A stretch of 64,000 nucleotides of DNA, from assembly GCA_023415475.1 (NCBI GenBank), contig JAEZKL010000017.1:94471-158470 (forward strand), read 5' to 3'. The stretch's first letter is position 1. Each line of letters opens with the position of its first letter. A program made the translations under genes and the position numbers. Origin of the DNA: Bacillota bacterium (lineage in GTDB: Bacteria; Bacillota; Clostridia; Lachnospirales; Lachnospiraceae). Positions 18,416 through 27,770 of this stretch are shown piece by piece. The notes under the pieces are model-generated. The model had not been told where the DNA came from and ran no database searches. It saw nothing but the letters and a program-made list of their open reading frames with translations.

Positions 18416-21400
18416 AGAAAGAACTCGAAATTGTAAAAATTCATCAAACACCCTGGATTTTAAATGATAATGGTGTTTTAAAAAGTGAAACCATACTTCA
18501 TCTGGATACTTCCCTGGAGAATTGTATGATTACTGCACGTATATTGGTACCGGGGCAGCCTGTATGCTATCAAAAGCTCGGACCTGTTACGTACGGTAAG
18601 TCTGATATCAGACTTCTCGTTCCAGAATTAATAAGAGATAATGATATTGTAACATTTTCTCTATTTACACGGGGTGAGAATATAGAAAGAGAATTAGCCT
18701 CTATTTCTCTTCCCCAGAAAAAAATCCGCCACTGGAAAATCTATGTAGCTCATGATATGCACTTGGATATCGGCTACACTGACTATCAGGAGGATTTAAG
18801 CCACATATTGTTTCCTGAATATCTTGATGAAGTATTGGAAGAAATTGATAATACCAAGGAGTGGGAGAAAGACAATCAGCTAAAGTATCCTGTGGAAGCC
18901 TCCTACTTACTGTACGGTTCTGCCTTGGTGGCTCGCAATGCCGATTGGATTGAAAAATTAAAGGAAAATCTTATATCAAAACGTATGAACTATCCTTATA
19001 ACTATTTGCATTTTGCAACCGAGGGTATGGGTACAGAGCAAATTGTCAGACAAAATTATTATTCTGCCAGATTTCTCAATGATATCCTTGGAACACCTCC
19101 TGCAAAGTATGCAGTTCATACCGATGATGCAGGGTTTTCCTGGTCACATGTTGATGCCTTGACCAGTGCAGGTCAAAAATACCTTTCCCTTCGTTTGCAG
19201 GATAGCAATTGGAATTATGAGGATGGACACTGTCCAAAGTATCCTCGTCTTTTTTATCTCAGGGGCAGGACACCGGAGAGCAAATTGCTGACCTTTGATG
19301 GACCTGTATACCATTTTGATGATTTTGGTTTCCGGGAATCTACACTTGATATCACAATTAATCGGATCACTGATCTGTTTTTAGATCGGCAATCTGAGGA
19401 TTACCCTTATGAGTCCTATTTAATACATCTTACCAAAGTTCGTGACAATTCCGGAATTGAGCCAAATGTCATGCATAATATAGTGGCTCTTAATTCACGT
19501 ACTGATGATGAAGGCAGGCCTTATGTATTCCCACATTTTATTAATTCACTTGTCGAGGATTTCTTTGAGGATATTGAAACACATTACAAAGACATAATTC
19601 CCAGCGTACAGGGAACATTAGAAAGCTTTTGGAGCTTTGGGGCTGCCCAAGTATCCTATGAAACATCAGTAAGCAAGGAAAATCATGAAAATGTTCCGGC
19701 GGCAGAATTTTTTTCAGCGATTGCATCTGCTCTTGTTCCTGCGCATCCTTATCCGTATACCGATCTTTTCCGGGCATATGATGACATGATGCTGACAGAC
19801 GAACATAACTGGGCAAGTTGGAATTATTACGTTGATGATGAGCAATTAAAATGGTCTCGGAACAAAGTACTTGAGCCGCAAAGAATTGCAAGACGTCTGC
19901 TTGACACTTCCTTCACAGCGTTAGAGTCACTAATTCCAACAGAAGGACCAACCATTCTTGTATATAACAATAGTGCATGGGAACGGTCAGACATCGTTAC
20001 CATAAAAACGGAAGCTTTTCCTCACACATTCGAAATCATAGATGCATACACAGGAATAAGTCTTCCCTGGCAAAAAACATCGGACGGGAACATCTGCTTT
20101 ATAGCGTGTCAAGTCCCTCAATATGGATACAAGGCATTTCGAATAATCCCAGGAAGTACACCAGTCAAAAGTAATAAAACAGTTACTGTGACTGAAAATG
20201 TAATAGAGAATGATTTTTATAAAGTCACCCTAGATACCAGTGGCTGTATCTGCAGTTGTATTGATAAGCAAAATAATAATAAAGAGTTGGTAGATCCTTC
20301 TGCTCCCCATAAGATGAATCAATTTGTTTATTATACCTCAAAAAATGAATTATACAATAATGTTCTTTATACGGAAGATGAAATCTCCAATGCAACTATC
20401 TCATCAGAATCAGGTCCTGTGATGGCTATGCTTGTTGCTGACGGCCGCACCCGCGGGGTTGAAAAGATTGTCAGAAAGGTTATTCTGTACGCAGATTTAC
20501 CTCGTATCGATATTATCAATGAAGTATTCAAAGCAGACGCGCCGCCGAATTATACAGAATGCGCAGAGGAAGGTTTCTTTACCTTTCCCTTCAACATGGA
20601 TAATTTTCGGATTGCACATGATACACCGGCTGGTGAAGTAGAACCCTATGTAAATCCGGATATTTATCGTCCAACTCATCAGCTCTATTGGTCAAATACT
20701 GATTTCTATGTGGTAAATCACTGGATTAATGTTCAGGGAGAAAATGACAGCATATTATTTACTTCTGTGAATGCACCTTTAGTCCAATATGGAGGTCGCC
20801 GCACCTGTCTCTGGGACAAAAACCATCAAATAGAATCCCCATGGATATATAATTGGGTATTCAATAATTTTTGGAAAACCAATTTTACCTATACTCAGCC
20901 TGGTCCTGTTACCTATAAATACAGTATTACCACACAAAAAGCTTGTGATTGGAAACAGGCACATGCCGATAAATTCGGATTTGACATTACGAATCCTTTA
21001 AAATCGCACATTATTTGCTATGCACAAAACGGGCTCCTGCCACATGATATCCATAGCTTCTTCAAAATAAATCGGGATAATGTTATAGCTACTTCTGTGA
21101 AAATGGCAGAAAGCAATGGTAATGGGTTAATCATACGCTTCCATGAAACACAAGGGTTTGAATGCAGTGTCTGTGTTGATATGTCTGGGCTTCCGTTAAA
21201 CGCACACATTATTGAAACAGATGTAGTTGAAAATGATATTGCTCCTATTCCTTCCTGCGAAGGCAGGCTCAACTTTTCCATTCCTGCTTATGGTTGGAAA
21301 ACATTTCGACTGCTGCAGATGGAGTATTGTCCGCCTCCAAGCATTATAGATGCCTGTATCACGGAAGGAGGCACAATTGTGAAATGGACAATGCCGGATG

Positions 21401-22347
21401 AATATTCCTATCTATGCTATGCACTTTACAGAGGAACAAACGAGGATTTTATCCCAGGTGCAGGCAATTATCTTGCCACAATAGATACACCCTATTATTA
21501 TGATACGCAGGTTGTATATAATTTAATGAATGACTATTACTACAAGGTACAAGCAATAGGTATAAAAATGAAAAGTGAATTTTCTTTAAGTACCAAAGCC
21601 TGCCCCGGAGACATCACAAGTATCCCTCCCACGATACCTGGTGATCTTATGGGGGAGGCATTTGGAAACTACCAGATATCTCTGTCCTGGGAGGCTTCCA
21701 TAGACTATAATGATACGCTAAAAGGCTATCGAATTTATAGGAATGGGGTTGCTTGCAAGGATATCCCTTCCTCTATGACAAGTTGGATGGATGTTGGATT
21801 ATACAGGAATACCGAATACGCATATGAGATTACAGCATTTAATAAAGCTGGTCTTGAATCCGAACGAAGCCAAAAAATTATTATTTGTACAACTAATTAT
21901 AACAGTATAAGAGATATCACCCCTATTGCGCAAATCACCGCCTCTTCAGAGCGAGGAATTGACTTCCTTGTTACTAATATCTCCAATGGTGTATGTGGTA
22001 TGATTGATAAAGATAATTGGCTTCCAAAAGAATCAGATACACTTCCGTGGATAAGGATGGAATGGGAAGATGCACATACAATTGATACAATCTATCTTTG
22101 GGGAAGATATGGTGAACCATTTAACTGCAGTGGGACTGTCGTTTTAAGCGACGGAAGCTGTTTTAGTTTTAGTTCGCTGAGAACAGACGGATCCGCTACT
22201 AAGTTATCTATTGGCAAACATAGTATAAACAGTTTGGAAATCAAATTCCATCAATGGGATGTTCAGGGGGGGCTTTCTGAAATCCAACTAATACATGAAA
22301 AAGATATAGTTTCTAATCTGCTAAATGAATACAATTTTGACCTGTGA
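18412..22347 (+). CDS. Large GH38-like alpha-mannosidase with fibronectin III and discoidin-like domains
   Basis: A 1311-residue protein. Residues about 105-390 form a GH38-like barrel with the metal motif HDMHLDIGY (His114-Asp119) and HTDDAGFSW (236-244) where the nucleophile segment is expected; this is divergent from the classic VPDSFG. A beta-rich mid-region follows (to about 975), then two fibronectin-III-like modules (about 980-1060 and 1078-1165) and a C-terminal galactose-binding/discoidin-like module (about 1175-1305). No signal peptide is visible, which is odd for a protein with carbohydrate-binding modules. It overlaps GH125 by 4 bases and ends the island. I am sure of the GH38 relationship and less sure of the linkage specificity. 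Confidence 0.85.
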   Translation: MKKELEIVKIHQTPWILNDNGVLKSETILHLDTSLENCMITARILVPGQPVCYQKLGPVTYGKSDIRLLVPELIRDNDIVTFSLFTRGENIERELASISLPQKKIRHWKIYVAHDMHLDIGYTDYQEDLSHILFPEYLDEVLEEIDNTKEWEKDNQLKYPVEASYLLYGSALVARNADWIEKLKENLISKRMNYPYNYLHFATEGMGTEQIVRQNYYSARFLNDILGTPPAKYAVHTDDAGFSWSHVDALTSAGQKYLSLRLQDSNWNYEDGHCPKYPRLFYLRGRTPESKLLTFDGPVYHFDDFGFRESTLDITINRITDLFLDRQSEDYPYESYLIHLTKVRDNSGIEPNVMHNIVALNSRTDDEGRPYVFPHFINSLVEDFFEDIETHYKDIIPSVQGTLESFWSFGAAQVSYETSVSKENHENVPAAEFFSAIASALVPAHPYPYTDLFRAYDDMMLTDEHNWASWNYYVDDEQLKWSRNKVLEPQRIARRLLDTSFTALESLIPTEGPTILVYNNSAWERSDIVTIKTEAFPHTFEIIDAYTGISLPWQKTSDGNICFIACQVPQYGYKAFRIIPGSTPVKSNKTVTVTENVIENDFYKVTLDTSGCICSCIDKQNNNKELVDPSAPHKMNQFVYYTSKNELYNNVLYTEDEISNATISSESGPVMAMLVADGRTRGVEKIVRKVILYADLPRIDIINEVFKADAPPNYTECAEEGFFTFPFNMDNFRIAHDTPAGEVEPYVNPDIYRPTHQLYWSNTDFYVVNHWINVQGENDSILFTSVNAPLVQYGGRRTCLWDKNHQIESPWIYNWVFNNFWKTNFTYTQPGPVTYKYSITTQKACDWKQAHADKFGFDITNPLKSHIICYAQNGLLPHDIHSFFKINRDNVIATSVKMAESNGNGLIIRFHETQGFECSVCVDMSGLPLNAHIIETDVVENDIAPIPSCEGRLNFSIPAYGWKTFRLLQMEYCPPPSIIDACITEGGTIVKWTMPDEYSYLCYALYRGTNEDFIPGAGNYLATIDTPYYYDTQVVYNLMNDYYYKVQAIGIKMKSEFSLSTKACPGDITSIPPTIPGDLMGEAFGNYQISLSWEASIDYNDTLKGYRIYRNGVACKDIPSSMTSWMDVGLYRNTEYAYEITAFNKAGLESERSQKIIICTTNYNSIRDITPIAQITASSERGIDFLVTNISNGVCGMIDKDNWLPKESDTLPWIRMEWEDAHTIDTIYLWGRYGEPFNCSGTVVLSDGSCFSFSSLRTDGSATKLSIGKHSINSLEIKFHQWDVQGGLSEIQLIHEKDIVSNLLNEYNFDL

Positions 22348-22460
22348 TTAATTAAATCTTCTCGAGATTGTAAAGAATTTTGTGTAAACCCCTTAGATTA
22401 ATGAAAAATATCAAGGTTTCCCTTGGTCTCTTGACTTAATTGTATAATTTCACTCGTTAA

Positions 22461-22497
22461 GGAAGCTGTCAAAGGGAAGTTGGCAGCTTCCGTTTTT
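22461..22497 (+). terminator. Intrinsic terminator of the GH125-GH38 unit
   Basis: GGAAGCTGTCA pairs with TGGCAGCTTCC (10 of 11) around AAGGGAAGT-type loop, followed by GTTTTT. It lies 114 bases past the GH38-like stop codon. The intervening sequence has no gene. Confidence 0.85.
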
Positions 22498-22635
22498 ATG
22501 GTCTAAATAAAAGTCTTCCGGTGTTATTCTGCCTTCAAAGTAAATACATAGCTACTAAAATCGTTCTCACTGTAATAGTATATTAACCTTGTAGCAACCC
22601 TACCATATAAAATAAGACTTTCCCGTTTTTTTCAT

Positions 22636-22687
22636 ATACTGCAGTCGAGGGGATGTTGACCACGAGGTTCAAGTCCCACTTTAGTAA
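22636..22687. repeat. tRNA-Leu fragment repeat, second copy
   Basis: This stretch begins with the acceptor-end fragment CTGCAGTCGAGGGG (22639-22652) and ends with the opposite-strand T-arm block GGTTCAAGTCCCAC (22666-22679), extended to 22687. The last 22 bases match 3243-3264 exactly. The chimeric order of tRNA pieces from both strands suggests repeated recombination at the tRNA 3' end. Confidence 0.65.
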
Positions 22688-22694
22688 AAAAATA

Positions 22695-22730
22695 AGAACC
22701 ATGACTTTGACGTCATGATTCTCATTTTTT
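22695..22730. terminator. Bidirectional terminator downstream of tRNA-Leu(UAA)
   Basis: AGAACCATGAC (22695-22705) pairs with GTCATGATTCT (22712-22722), 10 of 11. An A-run precedes and a CATTTTTT run follows, so it can work on both strands. It sits 4 bases from the mature tRNA 3' end. Confidence 0.8.
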
Positions 22731-22733
22731 AAC

Positions 22734-22817
22734 TGCAGTCGAGGGGACTTGAACCCCTACCCAGAAACCCGGACTAGATCCTTAGTCTAGCGCGTATGCC
22801 AATTCCGCCACGACTGC
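22734..22817 (-). tRNA. tRNA-Leu (anticodon UAA)
   Basis: An 84-base class II tRNA on the minus strand. The acceptor arms GCAGTCG and CGACTGC pair fully, with A as discriminator. The anticodon stem CTAGA/TCTAG encloses loop CTAAGGA with anticodon TAA. A long variable arm (CCGGGTTTCTGGG) and T-arm GGGGTTCAAGTCCCC are present. No CCA is encoded. Its 3' 25 bases recur at 3332-3356. Confidence 0.97.
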
Positions 22818-23005
22818 AAATTCGATTGTTTTGTTCCCTTTCATGTGAAGCGAACAATAGAAATTATACCAGAGTCAGGACATAATTGCAACACTTTTTT
22901 GAAAAATTCCATACAAATTCTTAGCGGGATCTCCCCCAGATTCTGCTGTCCAGCACTTTTAATGGGTGGGAGAAATCGCAATAAGAAAAAGGTATATGCG
23001 TAATC

Positions 23006-23050
23006 GATATGCTTCGCGGTATGGAACCTTCTCCTGCCGCGAAGTGTATC
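23006..23050 (-). terminator. Hairpin downstream of the Rieske oxidoreductase gene
   Basis: GATATGCTTCGCGG pairs with CCGCGAAGTGTATC (12 of 14), 27 bases past the stop codon on the minus strand. The stem is strong but has no U-tract. It separates the gene from tRNA-Leu. Confidence 0.5.
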
Positions 23051-23076
23051 AATGATTTGTCTTATGACTTCTGTTT

Positions 23077-24648
23077 TTAAACAGTATTATCCTGTTTACG
23101 CTTTCTTTGACACGTATCAAAGGCATCTCTCATAGCTGGATTATTGATTAGTCTTCCCTGGTAATCAAAGCGGGAGCCATGGCAAGGGCAATCCCAGGTT
23201 AATTCGTTCTGATTCCACTCTAAGCTGCAGCCCAGATGAGGACATTTGGTCGAGATAAAATAGTATTTATCCTGCGTCTCCCGGTATGCTCCGAGCTTCT
23301 GTCCGCCTTTATTGATGATACCTGCTTCCCCAACTTTTATATCCTTCAGACTATTACGTGGTATCTTAAGATGTTCCGAGATCAAGCTGCTAGAGATCAC
23401 ACCGGCATCCGTCAGCATTTTCTTGCTGCCGGAGAACATCAACCGTCTGGGGTAGAATACTTTGCGGTATTCATTGTTCTTACCTGTTATCATATCGTGG
23501 ATGATCATAGCCGATACCATGGAGCTTGTCATACCCCATTTGTTAAAGCCGGTAGCCACGTAGATATTCGGTGTTGCTGCCGAGTATCTTCCGATATACG
23601 GAATGGAATCCGGGGTCATACAGTCCTGATTGGACCAGATATATTTAATCTTCGCATCGGGATAATAGCGCCTTGCGCTTTCCTCAATCCTCCGATATGC
23701 ATCCTTTGGTTTATATTCTCCTGCTCTATGGCTAACCGCACCAAATATTACATAATCCTTGTAATTTCGTAAGGAAAAACCCTGAGGATCAGCATCCAGA
23801 TACATTCCGTCCAGTCGCTTATTTGATCCTGTGTAACATCCCTCCAGTGCCGACAGATAATATCTTTCCTGATGAAGCCTCAGAAAATAATAGCCGGGTG
23901 TATTGATGAAAGGATAATGGGTTGCCACAACGACCGACTTTGCGCGGACGCTTCCCTTCTCTGTCAGGATGGTACCATTACTTTTTACCTCGGTTACTCT
24001 GGTATTCTCATAGATCGTCAGCTGCTTTGCAACGGCATCCAGGAATTTCAGCGGGTGGAACTGCGCCTGTCGGTCAAAGCGTATCGCCGCCTTCACCGGG
24101 AAGGGCAATGTGGTATCCTTCGTAAATTCAGCAGGGAGCCCCAGCTTCTTCGCCGCTTCCACCTCCATACGGATCTTTATCTCGTTCTCCCTGGAGTAGA
24201 TATAATTCGGTAGAAATTCGAACTCGCAGTCAATCCGCAAACGGTCTATGATCTCCTCGTAGAGTTCAATTGCTTTCTGGTTAGCCATCGCATATTCCCA
24301 GGCCCGTTCTTCGCCCTTATAGCTCAGGAGCTTATTATAAATCAGGCTATGCTGGGAGGTTATTTTTGCTGTGGTATTCTTCGTCATACCACTTCCCACC
24401 TCGCTGCACTCCAGCACCACAACCGGTATTCCTCTCTCCTGCAGTAGATATGCCGTAAGTATTCCGGCAAGCCCACCGCCGATTACTGCCACCTCTGTAT
24501 CGATGTTCTCCATCAGGGCAGGCCTTGCTATTTTTACATTACTCTGATCATAGCGGTATTCCTCCTGGACCCACAGGGATTCACCCCGTTCCGTCCCGCC
24601 ACGTGGGGAGGTACCGTTTTCTTTCCATATAGTATGCATTGTTTTCAC
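23077..24648 (-). CDS. FAD-dependent oxidoreductase with C-terminal Rieske [2Fe-2S] domain
   Basis: A 523-residue cytoplasmic flavoprotein. Residues about 50-80 form the FAD dinucleotide fold (VAVIGGGLAGILTAYLL with the closing acidic VVVLE). A DAO/glycine-oxidase-like body runs to about residue 405 and includes IYVATGFNKWGMTSSM near its end. The C-terminal Rieske domain (about 425-515) has the cluster motifs CPHLGC and CPCHGS. This fused architecture is a common but poorly characterised family of soluble amine- or glycine-oxidase-like proteins with an electron-transfer centre. It is a single-gene unit flanked by tRNA-Leu and a gene remnant. The substrate is unknown. Confidence 0.9.
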   Translation of the reverse strand: MKTMHTIWKENGTSPRGGTERGESLWVQEEYRYDQSNVKIARPALMENIDTEVAVIGGGLAGILTAYLLQERGIPVVVLECSEVGSGMTKNTTAKITSQHSLIYNKLLSYKGEERAWEYAMANQKAIELYEEIIDRLRIDCEFEFLPNYIYSRENEIKIRMEVEAAKKLGLPAEFTKDTTLPFPVKAAIRFDRQAQFHPLKFLDAVAKQLTIYENTRVTEVKSNGTILTEKGSVRAKSVVVATHYPFINTPGYYFLRLHQERYYLSALEGCYTGSNKRLDGMYLDADPQGFSLRNYKDYVIFGAVSHRAGEYKPKDAYRRIEESARRYYPDAKIKYIWSNQDCMTPDSIPYIGRYSAATPNIYVATGFNKWGMTSSMVSAMIIHDMITGKNNEYRKVFYPRRLMFSGSKKMLTDAGVISSSLISEHLKIPRNSLKDIKVGEAGIINKGGQKLGAYRETQDKYYFISTKCPHLGCSLEWNQNELTWDCPCHGSRFDYQGRLINNPAMRDAFDTCQRKRKQDNTV

Positions 24649-24661
24649 CTCAAGGCTATAT

Positions 24662-24820
24662 TTACCAGAATACTAACTTATTATTCAACATAACTATGCC
24701 TCTTCTATTGAATGTTACAGCGAAAGCGTCTCCGATCTTGGAACCATTGATTGAACTCATATTATCAGCTTTGAATAGGGGCTTAACTGTTGCACTCGCA
24801 ATTTTACCATTTTCTTGTAT
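24662..24820 (-). pseudogene. Possible C-terminal remnant of a lost gene
   Basis: A minus-strand frame of 52 codons, bounded upstream by a stop, reads NGKIASATVKPLFKADNMSS and continues with SINGSKIGDAFAVTFNRRGI to a TAA at 24662. The composition is that of a real protein tail, but there is no start codon with a ribosome binding site. It sits in the 258-base gap upstream of both the Rieske gene and the response regulator gene. I do not recognise the family. Confidence 0.3.
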
Positions 24821-24906
24821 TTAAGAATGACATTTCCCTTTATCTGGATTATAATAATCTCATTGAAGCTATTTATGTCATTCTATAGCGAATGGGGGAT
24901 CAATCG

Positions 24907-25581
24907 ATGGAGTATGATTGCTTAATTGTTGATGATGAGATGGCGCTGGGTATGGCTACCTGTGAATATTTTCAGATGTTTGGTATATCCGCCGCACATG
25001 TAGCTAATTCTACGGATTGTCTTACATTTCTTCAGCAAAATCAGGTGAAGTTAATATTACTGGATATTAATCTTGAGGGAGAGAGCGGCTTTGCATTATG
25101 CGTTAAGCTCAGGCAGACCACCAATATCCCAATTCTGTTCATCAGCGCAAGGCAAAGTGAGGATGATGTCCTGATCGCACTGAATATCGGTGGTGATGAT
25201 TATATACAGAAGCCTTATTCCTTAAGCATTCTTCTTGCCAAGGTCCGTATCGCTCTTAAGCGTCAGAGCGATACGCATGAAAGCACTGCTCCTGCCGCTT
25301 CCGGCCTGGTTCTGGATGAGAACGCCATGAAGGTATTCGTTGATGGTAGGGAGGTAAAGCTAAAGATGAAGGAATTCAAGCTGCTCCATTATCTGTACCA
25401 AAACAAGAATAAGGTAATTCACAAGAAGGAGCTATTTGACAACGTCTGGGGTGACGAGTTCTTCAGTGACGGTACACTGAATGTACATATCCGTAAAATC
25501 AGAGAAAAGATAGAAAGGAACCCAAATGAGCCTGTGTATATCAAGACTGTCTGGGGTACGGGGTACCGGTTAGAATTATGA
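24907..25581 (+). CDS. OmpR-family response regulator
   Basis: A 224-residue regulator: a receiver domain (1-115) with the acidic pair in LIVDDE, phospho-acceptor Asp in LILLDINLEGESG and conserved Lys in YIQKPYS, followed by a winged-helix DNA-binding domain (about 130-224) ending in KTVWGTGYRLEL. I place the start at 24907 because GGGGGA lies 8 bases upstream; an ATG at 24892 has no ribosome binding site. It overlaps the sensor kinase gene by 4 bases. Together with the ABC ATPase and large FtsX permease downstream it resembles antimicrobial-peptide or cell-envelope-stress detoxification modules. Confidence 0.95.
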   Translation: MEYDCLIVDDEMALGMATCEYFQMFGISAAHVANSTDCLTFLQQNQVKLILLDINLEGESGFALCVKLRQTTNIPILFISARQSEDDVLIALNIGGDDYIQKPYSLSILLAKVRIALKRQSDTHESTAPAASGLVLDENAMKVFVDGREVKLKMKEFKLLHYLYQNKNKVIHKKELFDNVWGDEFFSDGTLNVHIRKIREKIERNPNEPVYIKTVWGTGYRLEL

Positions 25582-26816
25582 AGCTGCGATATCTGATCCT
25601 TCTGCTAAATATCAGTTTATGTGCTGTGCTCCTATATTGCACCCTACAGCTTAGATCACTCGAATACCATGCTGCTGATCTTCCCCAAATTAATGACCGC
25701 TTCAAATCCATTGAAGACGGTCTGGCGAGAGGTGACTCTGCTCAGCTCATAATGGCAGAACATGATTGTACGATCTTATTCGTCTCTTCCCCGGATTATA
25801 CCTCCACTCTGTATCAAAGCATCGATAAGGGCGATATTATTCTGGATTATCTGGAGGGAGACCGACTGTTGGCCAAGATTATTTTTGAGCGCAGTGATGA
25901 TACCCTTATATTAATAAAGAAGCAGATGCTACTAATCTGCTACCTACTGGTTGGTATTGTTTTAGTGGGAATAAATCTGGCATTCCTCATGGTCTACCTT
26001 CGAATCCTAAGACCCTTTGAACGTCTGAAGAGATTCGCTACCAATATATCCGTCGGCAATTTTGACATCCCACTCTATATGCAACGGGACAATTATTTCG
26101 GAGCCTTTACCGAAAGCTTTGATATTCTGCGGGAAGAGCTGAAGAAGGCCAAAGAAAGCGAATATCAGGCGAACCGCAGTAAGAAGGAGCTGGTTGCCAG
26201 CCTCTCCCATGATATCAAGACTCCGGTGGCAACGATTAATGCATTATGCGAGATTCTGGAGATTAAGCTACTTCACGATGAAAACCTTGAGAAGATAAAA
26301 ACCATTCATCAGAAATCCAATATGATTGACCACCTGATCAGCAATATGTTCCATGCCACGCTATCGGAGCTTCAGGTATTAAAGGTGGAGAAGGCGGAAG
26401 AACCCAGTACGATACTGTCGGATATCTTTCACGATATGGAACAGATTCACCCGCTCAGAATACAGAATGATCTACCGGAGTGCCTGATCATCTGCGATAA
26501 GCTGCGACTGATGCAGGTCATTGATAATCTTCTGAATAATTCTTCAAAATATGCCGGAACTCTTATCCATATAACCTACCGGGAGTTGAAGGAGGTGCTG
26601 CTCCTGGAGATCAGGGATTTCGGAGCGGCTATAAAGGATGATGATCTTCCTCTGGTCTGTGAGAAGTTTTACCGCGGAAGTAATTCCTCTGAGAAAGCAG
26701 GCTCCGGCCTTGGCCTGTATCTGGCGAAGCAATTCATGGAGGGTATGGGCGGTGGCTTACTCTGTGAGAAGGATCATGGCTTTGTGGTGACCCTCACTCT
26801 GAGAAAAGCCTCATAA
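25578..26816 (+). CDS. Sensor histidine kinase
   Basis: A 412-residue membrane kinase. TM1 (about 4-25) and TM2 (about 115-140) enclose a roughly 90-residue extracytoplasmic domain. HAMP follows, then HisKA with the H-box VASLSHDIKTPVATI and the ATPase lobe with N-box VIDNLLNNSSKYAG, G1 IRDFGAAI and G2 GSGLGLYLAK. In the G1 box the usual DxGxG reads DFGAA, a small deviation. The extracellular loop is longer than in BceS-type intramembrane sensors, so it may sense a ligand directly rather than through the transporter. It is co-translated with the regulator. Confidence 0.94.
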   Translation: MKLRYLILLLNISLCAVLLYCTLQLRSLEYHAADLPQINDRFKSIEDGLARGDSAQLIMAEHDCTILFVSSPDYTSTLYQSIDKGDIILDYLEGDRLLAKIIFERSDDTLILIKKQMLLICYLLVGIVLVGINLAFLMVYLRILRPFERLKRFATNISVGNFDIPLYMQRDNYFGAFTESFDILREELKKAKESEYQANRSKKELVASLSHDIKTPVATINALCEILEIKLLHDENLEKIKTIHQKSNMIDHLISNMFHATLSELQVLKVEKAEEPSTILSDIFHDMEQIHPLRIQNDLPECLIICDKLRLMQVIDNLLNNSSKYAGTLIHITYRELKEVLLLEIRDFGAAIKDDDLPLVCEKFYRGSNSSEKAGSGLGLYLAKQFMEGMGGGLLCEKDHGFVVTLTLRKAS

Positions 26817-26932
26817 TACTTGATAATAAGGCTGTCTTTCATTAGAATACATGTCAATTATAGAATTAAGAAACTGATAAGAATTTAATAAGCTTTCGGA
26901 AAAGACTTGTTAATAAAATCCATGCTAGAATT

Positions 26933-26970
26933 ACGTGTGTTAAGGCAAATGCTTTATCACACGTTTTTTA
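26933..26970 (+). terminator. Strong hairpin with T-run just upstream of the ABC ATPase gene
   Basis: ACGTGTGTTAA pairs with TTATCACACGT (10 of 11) and is followed by TTTTTTAT. It begins 117 bases after the sensor-kinase stop codon and ends about 20 bases before the ATPase start. It either ends the two-component transcript, with a promoter for the transporter tucked inside, or acts as an attenuator. Confidence 0.8.
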
Positions 26971-26990
26971 TGAAATGAGGGAGATTAAAT

Positions 26991-27743
26991 ATGACTATTT
27001 TACAAACAAAGGATTTATGTAAATCCTATTCCAATGGTAAGCAGATGCAGCACGTTCTTAAGAATCTGGATATCGAGATCAGACAGGGAGATTTTACTGT
27101 AATCATGGGGAGCTCCGGTTCCGGTAAATCCACACTGCTTTACGCCTTATCCGGTATGGATAAGCCCTCTCTGGGTAAGATCAGCTTCCAGGGGACGGAT
27201 ATCTCCAAGCATACCAATGACCAACTGGCGGTATTTCGCCGGAAGCACTGCGGCTTCGTGTTCCAGCAGGTTCATCTCAATGACACCATGAGTGTTCTGG
27301 ATAATATCGTCATCTGCGGTCTACTGTTAAAAAGAAGCCGTGCAGAGGTACTTCAGGCAGCTAAGGAATTATTAACCGCTGTTGGTTTAAATGAAGCTTG
27401 CTATCACAAATATCCTGCGCAATTATCCGGCGGTGAAGCCCAGAGGGTAGCCATCGTTCGTGCCCTGATCAATAAACCGGAGATCGTCTTCGCCGATGAA
27501 CCTACCGGTGCTCTAAACTCAACGAATTCTACTCTAGTACTGGATATCCTGACGAAGCTGAATGAGGAGGGTCAAAGCATCGTGATGGTTACTCATGATA
27601 TCAAGTCTGCGAGACGCGCAAACCGTGTGCTTTATCTGCGGGATGGTGTCATAGAGGCAGAACTGAATATGGGGAAGTATGTGAAGAACGACCCTCAGCG
27701 CCACACTGCTATTCGTGAGTTTCTAGATAGAATGGGCTGGTAA
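26991..27743 (+). CDS. ABC transporter ATP-binding protein (MacB/BceA/LolD type)
   Basis: A 250-residue ATPase with Walker A GSSGSGKST, Q-loop CGFVFQQVHLN, signature LSGGEAQRVAIVRAL, Walker B EIVFADEPTGALN and H-loop MVTHD. The VFQQ and EPTGALN wording is typical of the MacB/LolD/BceA clade that drives FtsX-type permeases. It is followed 27 bases later by the permease gene. Start at ATG 26991 with GAGGGAG upstream. The presumed role is mechanotransmission or removal of peptides/lipids at the membrane. Confidence 0.95.
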   Translation: MTILQTKDLCKSYSNGKQMQHVLKNLDIEIRQGDFTVIMGSSGSGKSTLLYALSGMDKPSLGKISFQGTDISKHTNDQLAVFRRKHCGFVFQQVHLNDTMSVLDNIVICGLLLKRSRAEVLQAAKELLTAVGLNEACYHKYPAQLSGGEAQRVAIVRALINKPEIVFADEPTGALNSTNSTLVLDILTKLNEEGQSIVMVTHDIKSARRANRVLYLRDGVIEAELNMGKYVKNDPQRHTAIREFLDRMGW

Positions 27744-27770
27744 TCGATCGTCGGAAGGAGGAGTATTGAT

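Noticed and set aside
22360..22400. GAATTTTGTGTAAAC stretch resembling an IS256-type terminal repeat
   Set aside because: Only one short match is visible, with no transposase or matching opposite end, so chance cannot be excluded.
24639..24824. Plus-strand 61-codon frame upstream of the response regulator
   Set aside because: No ribosome binding site; the opposite strand has a more protein-like reading, recorded as a possible remnant.
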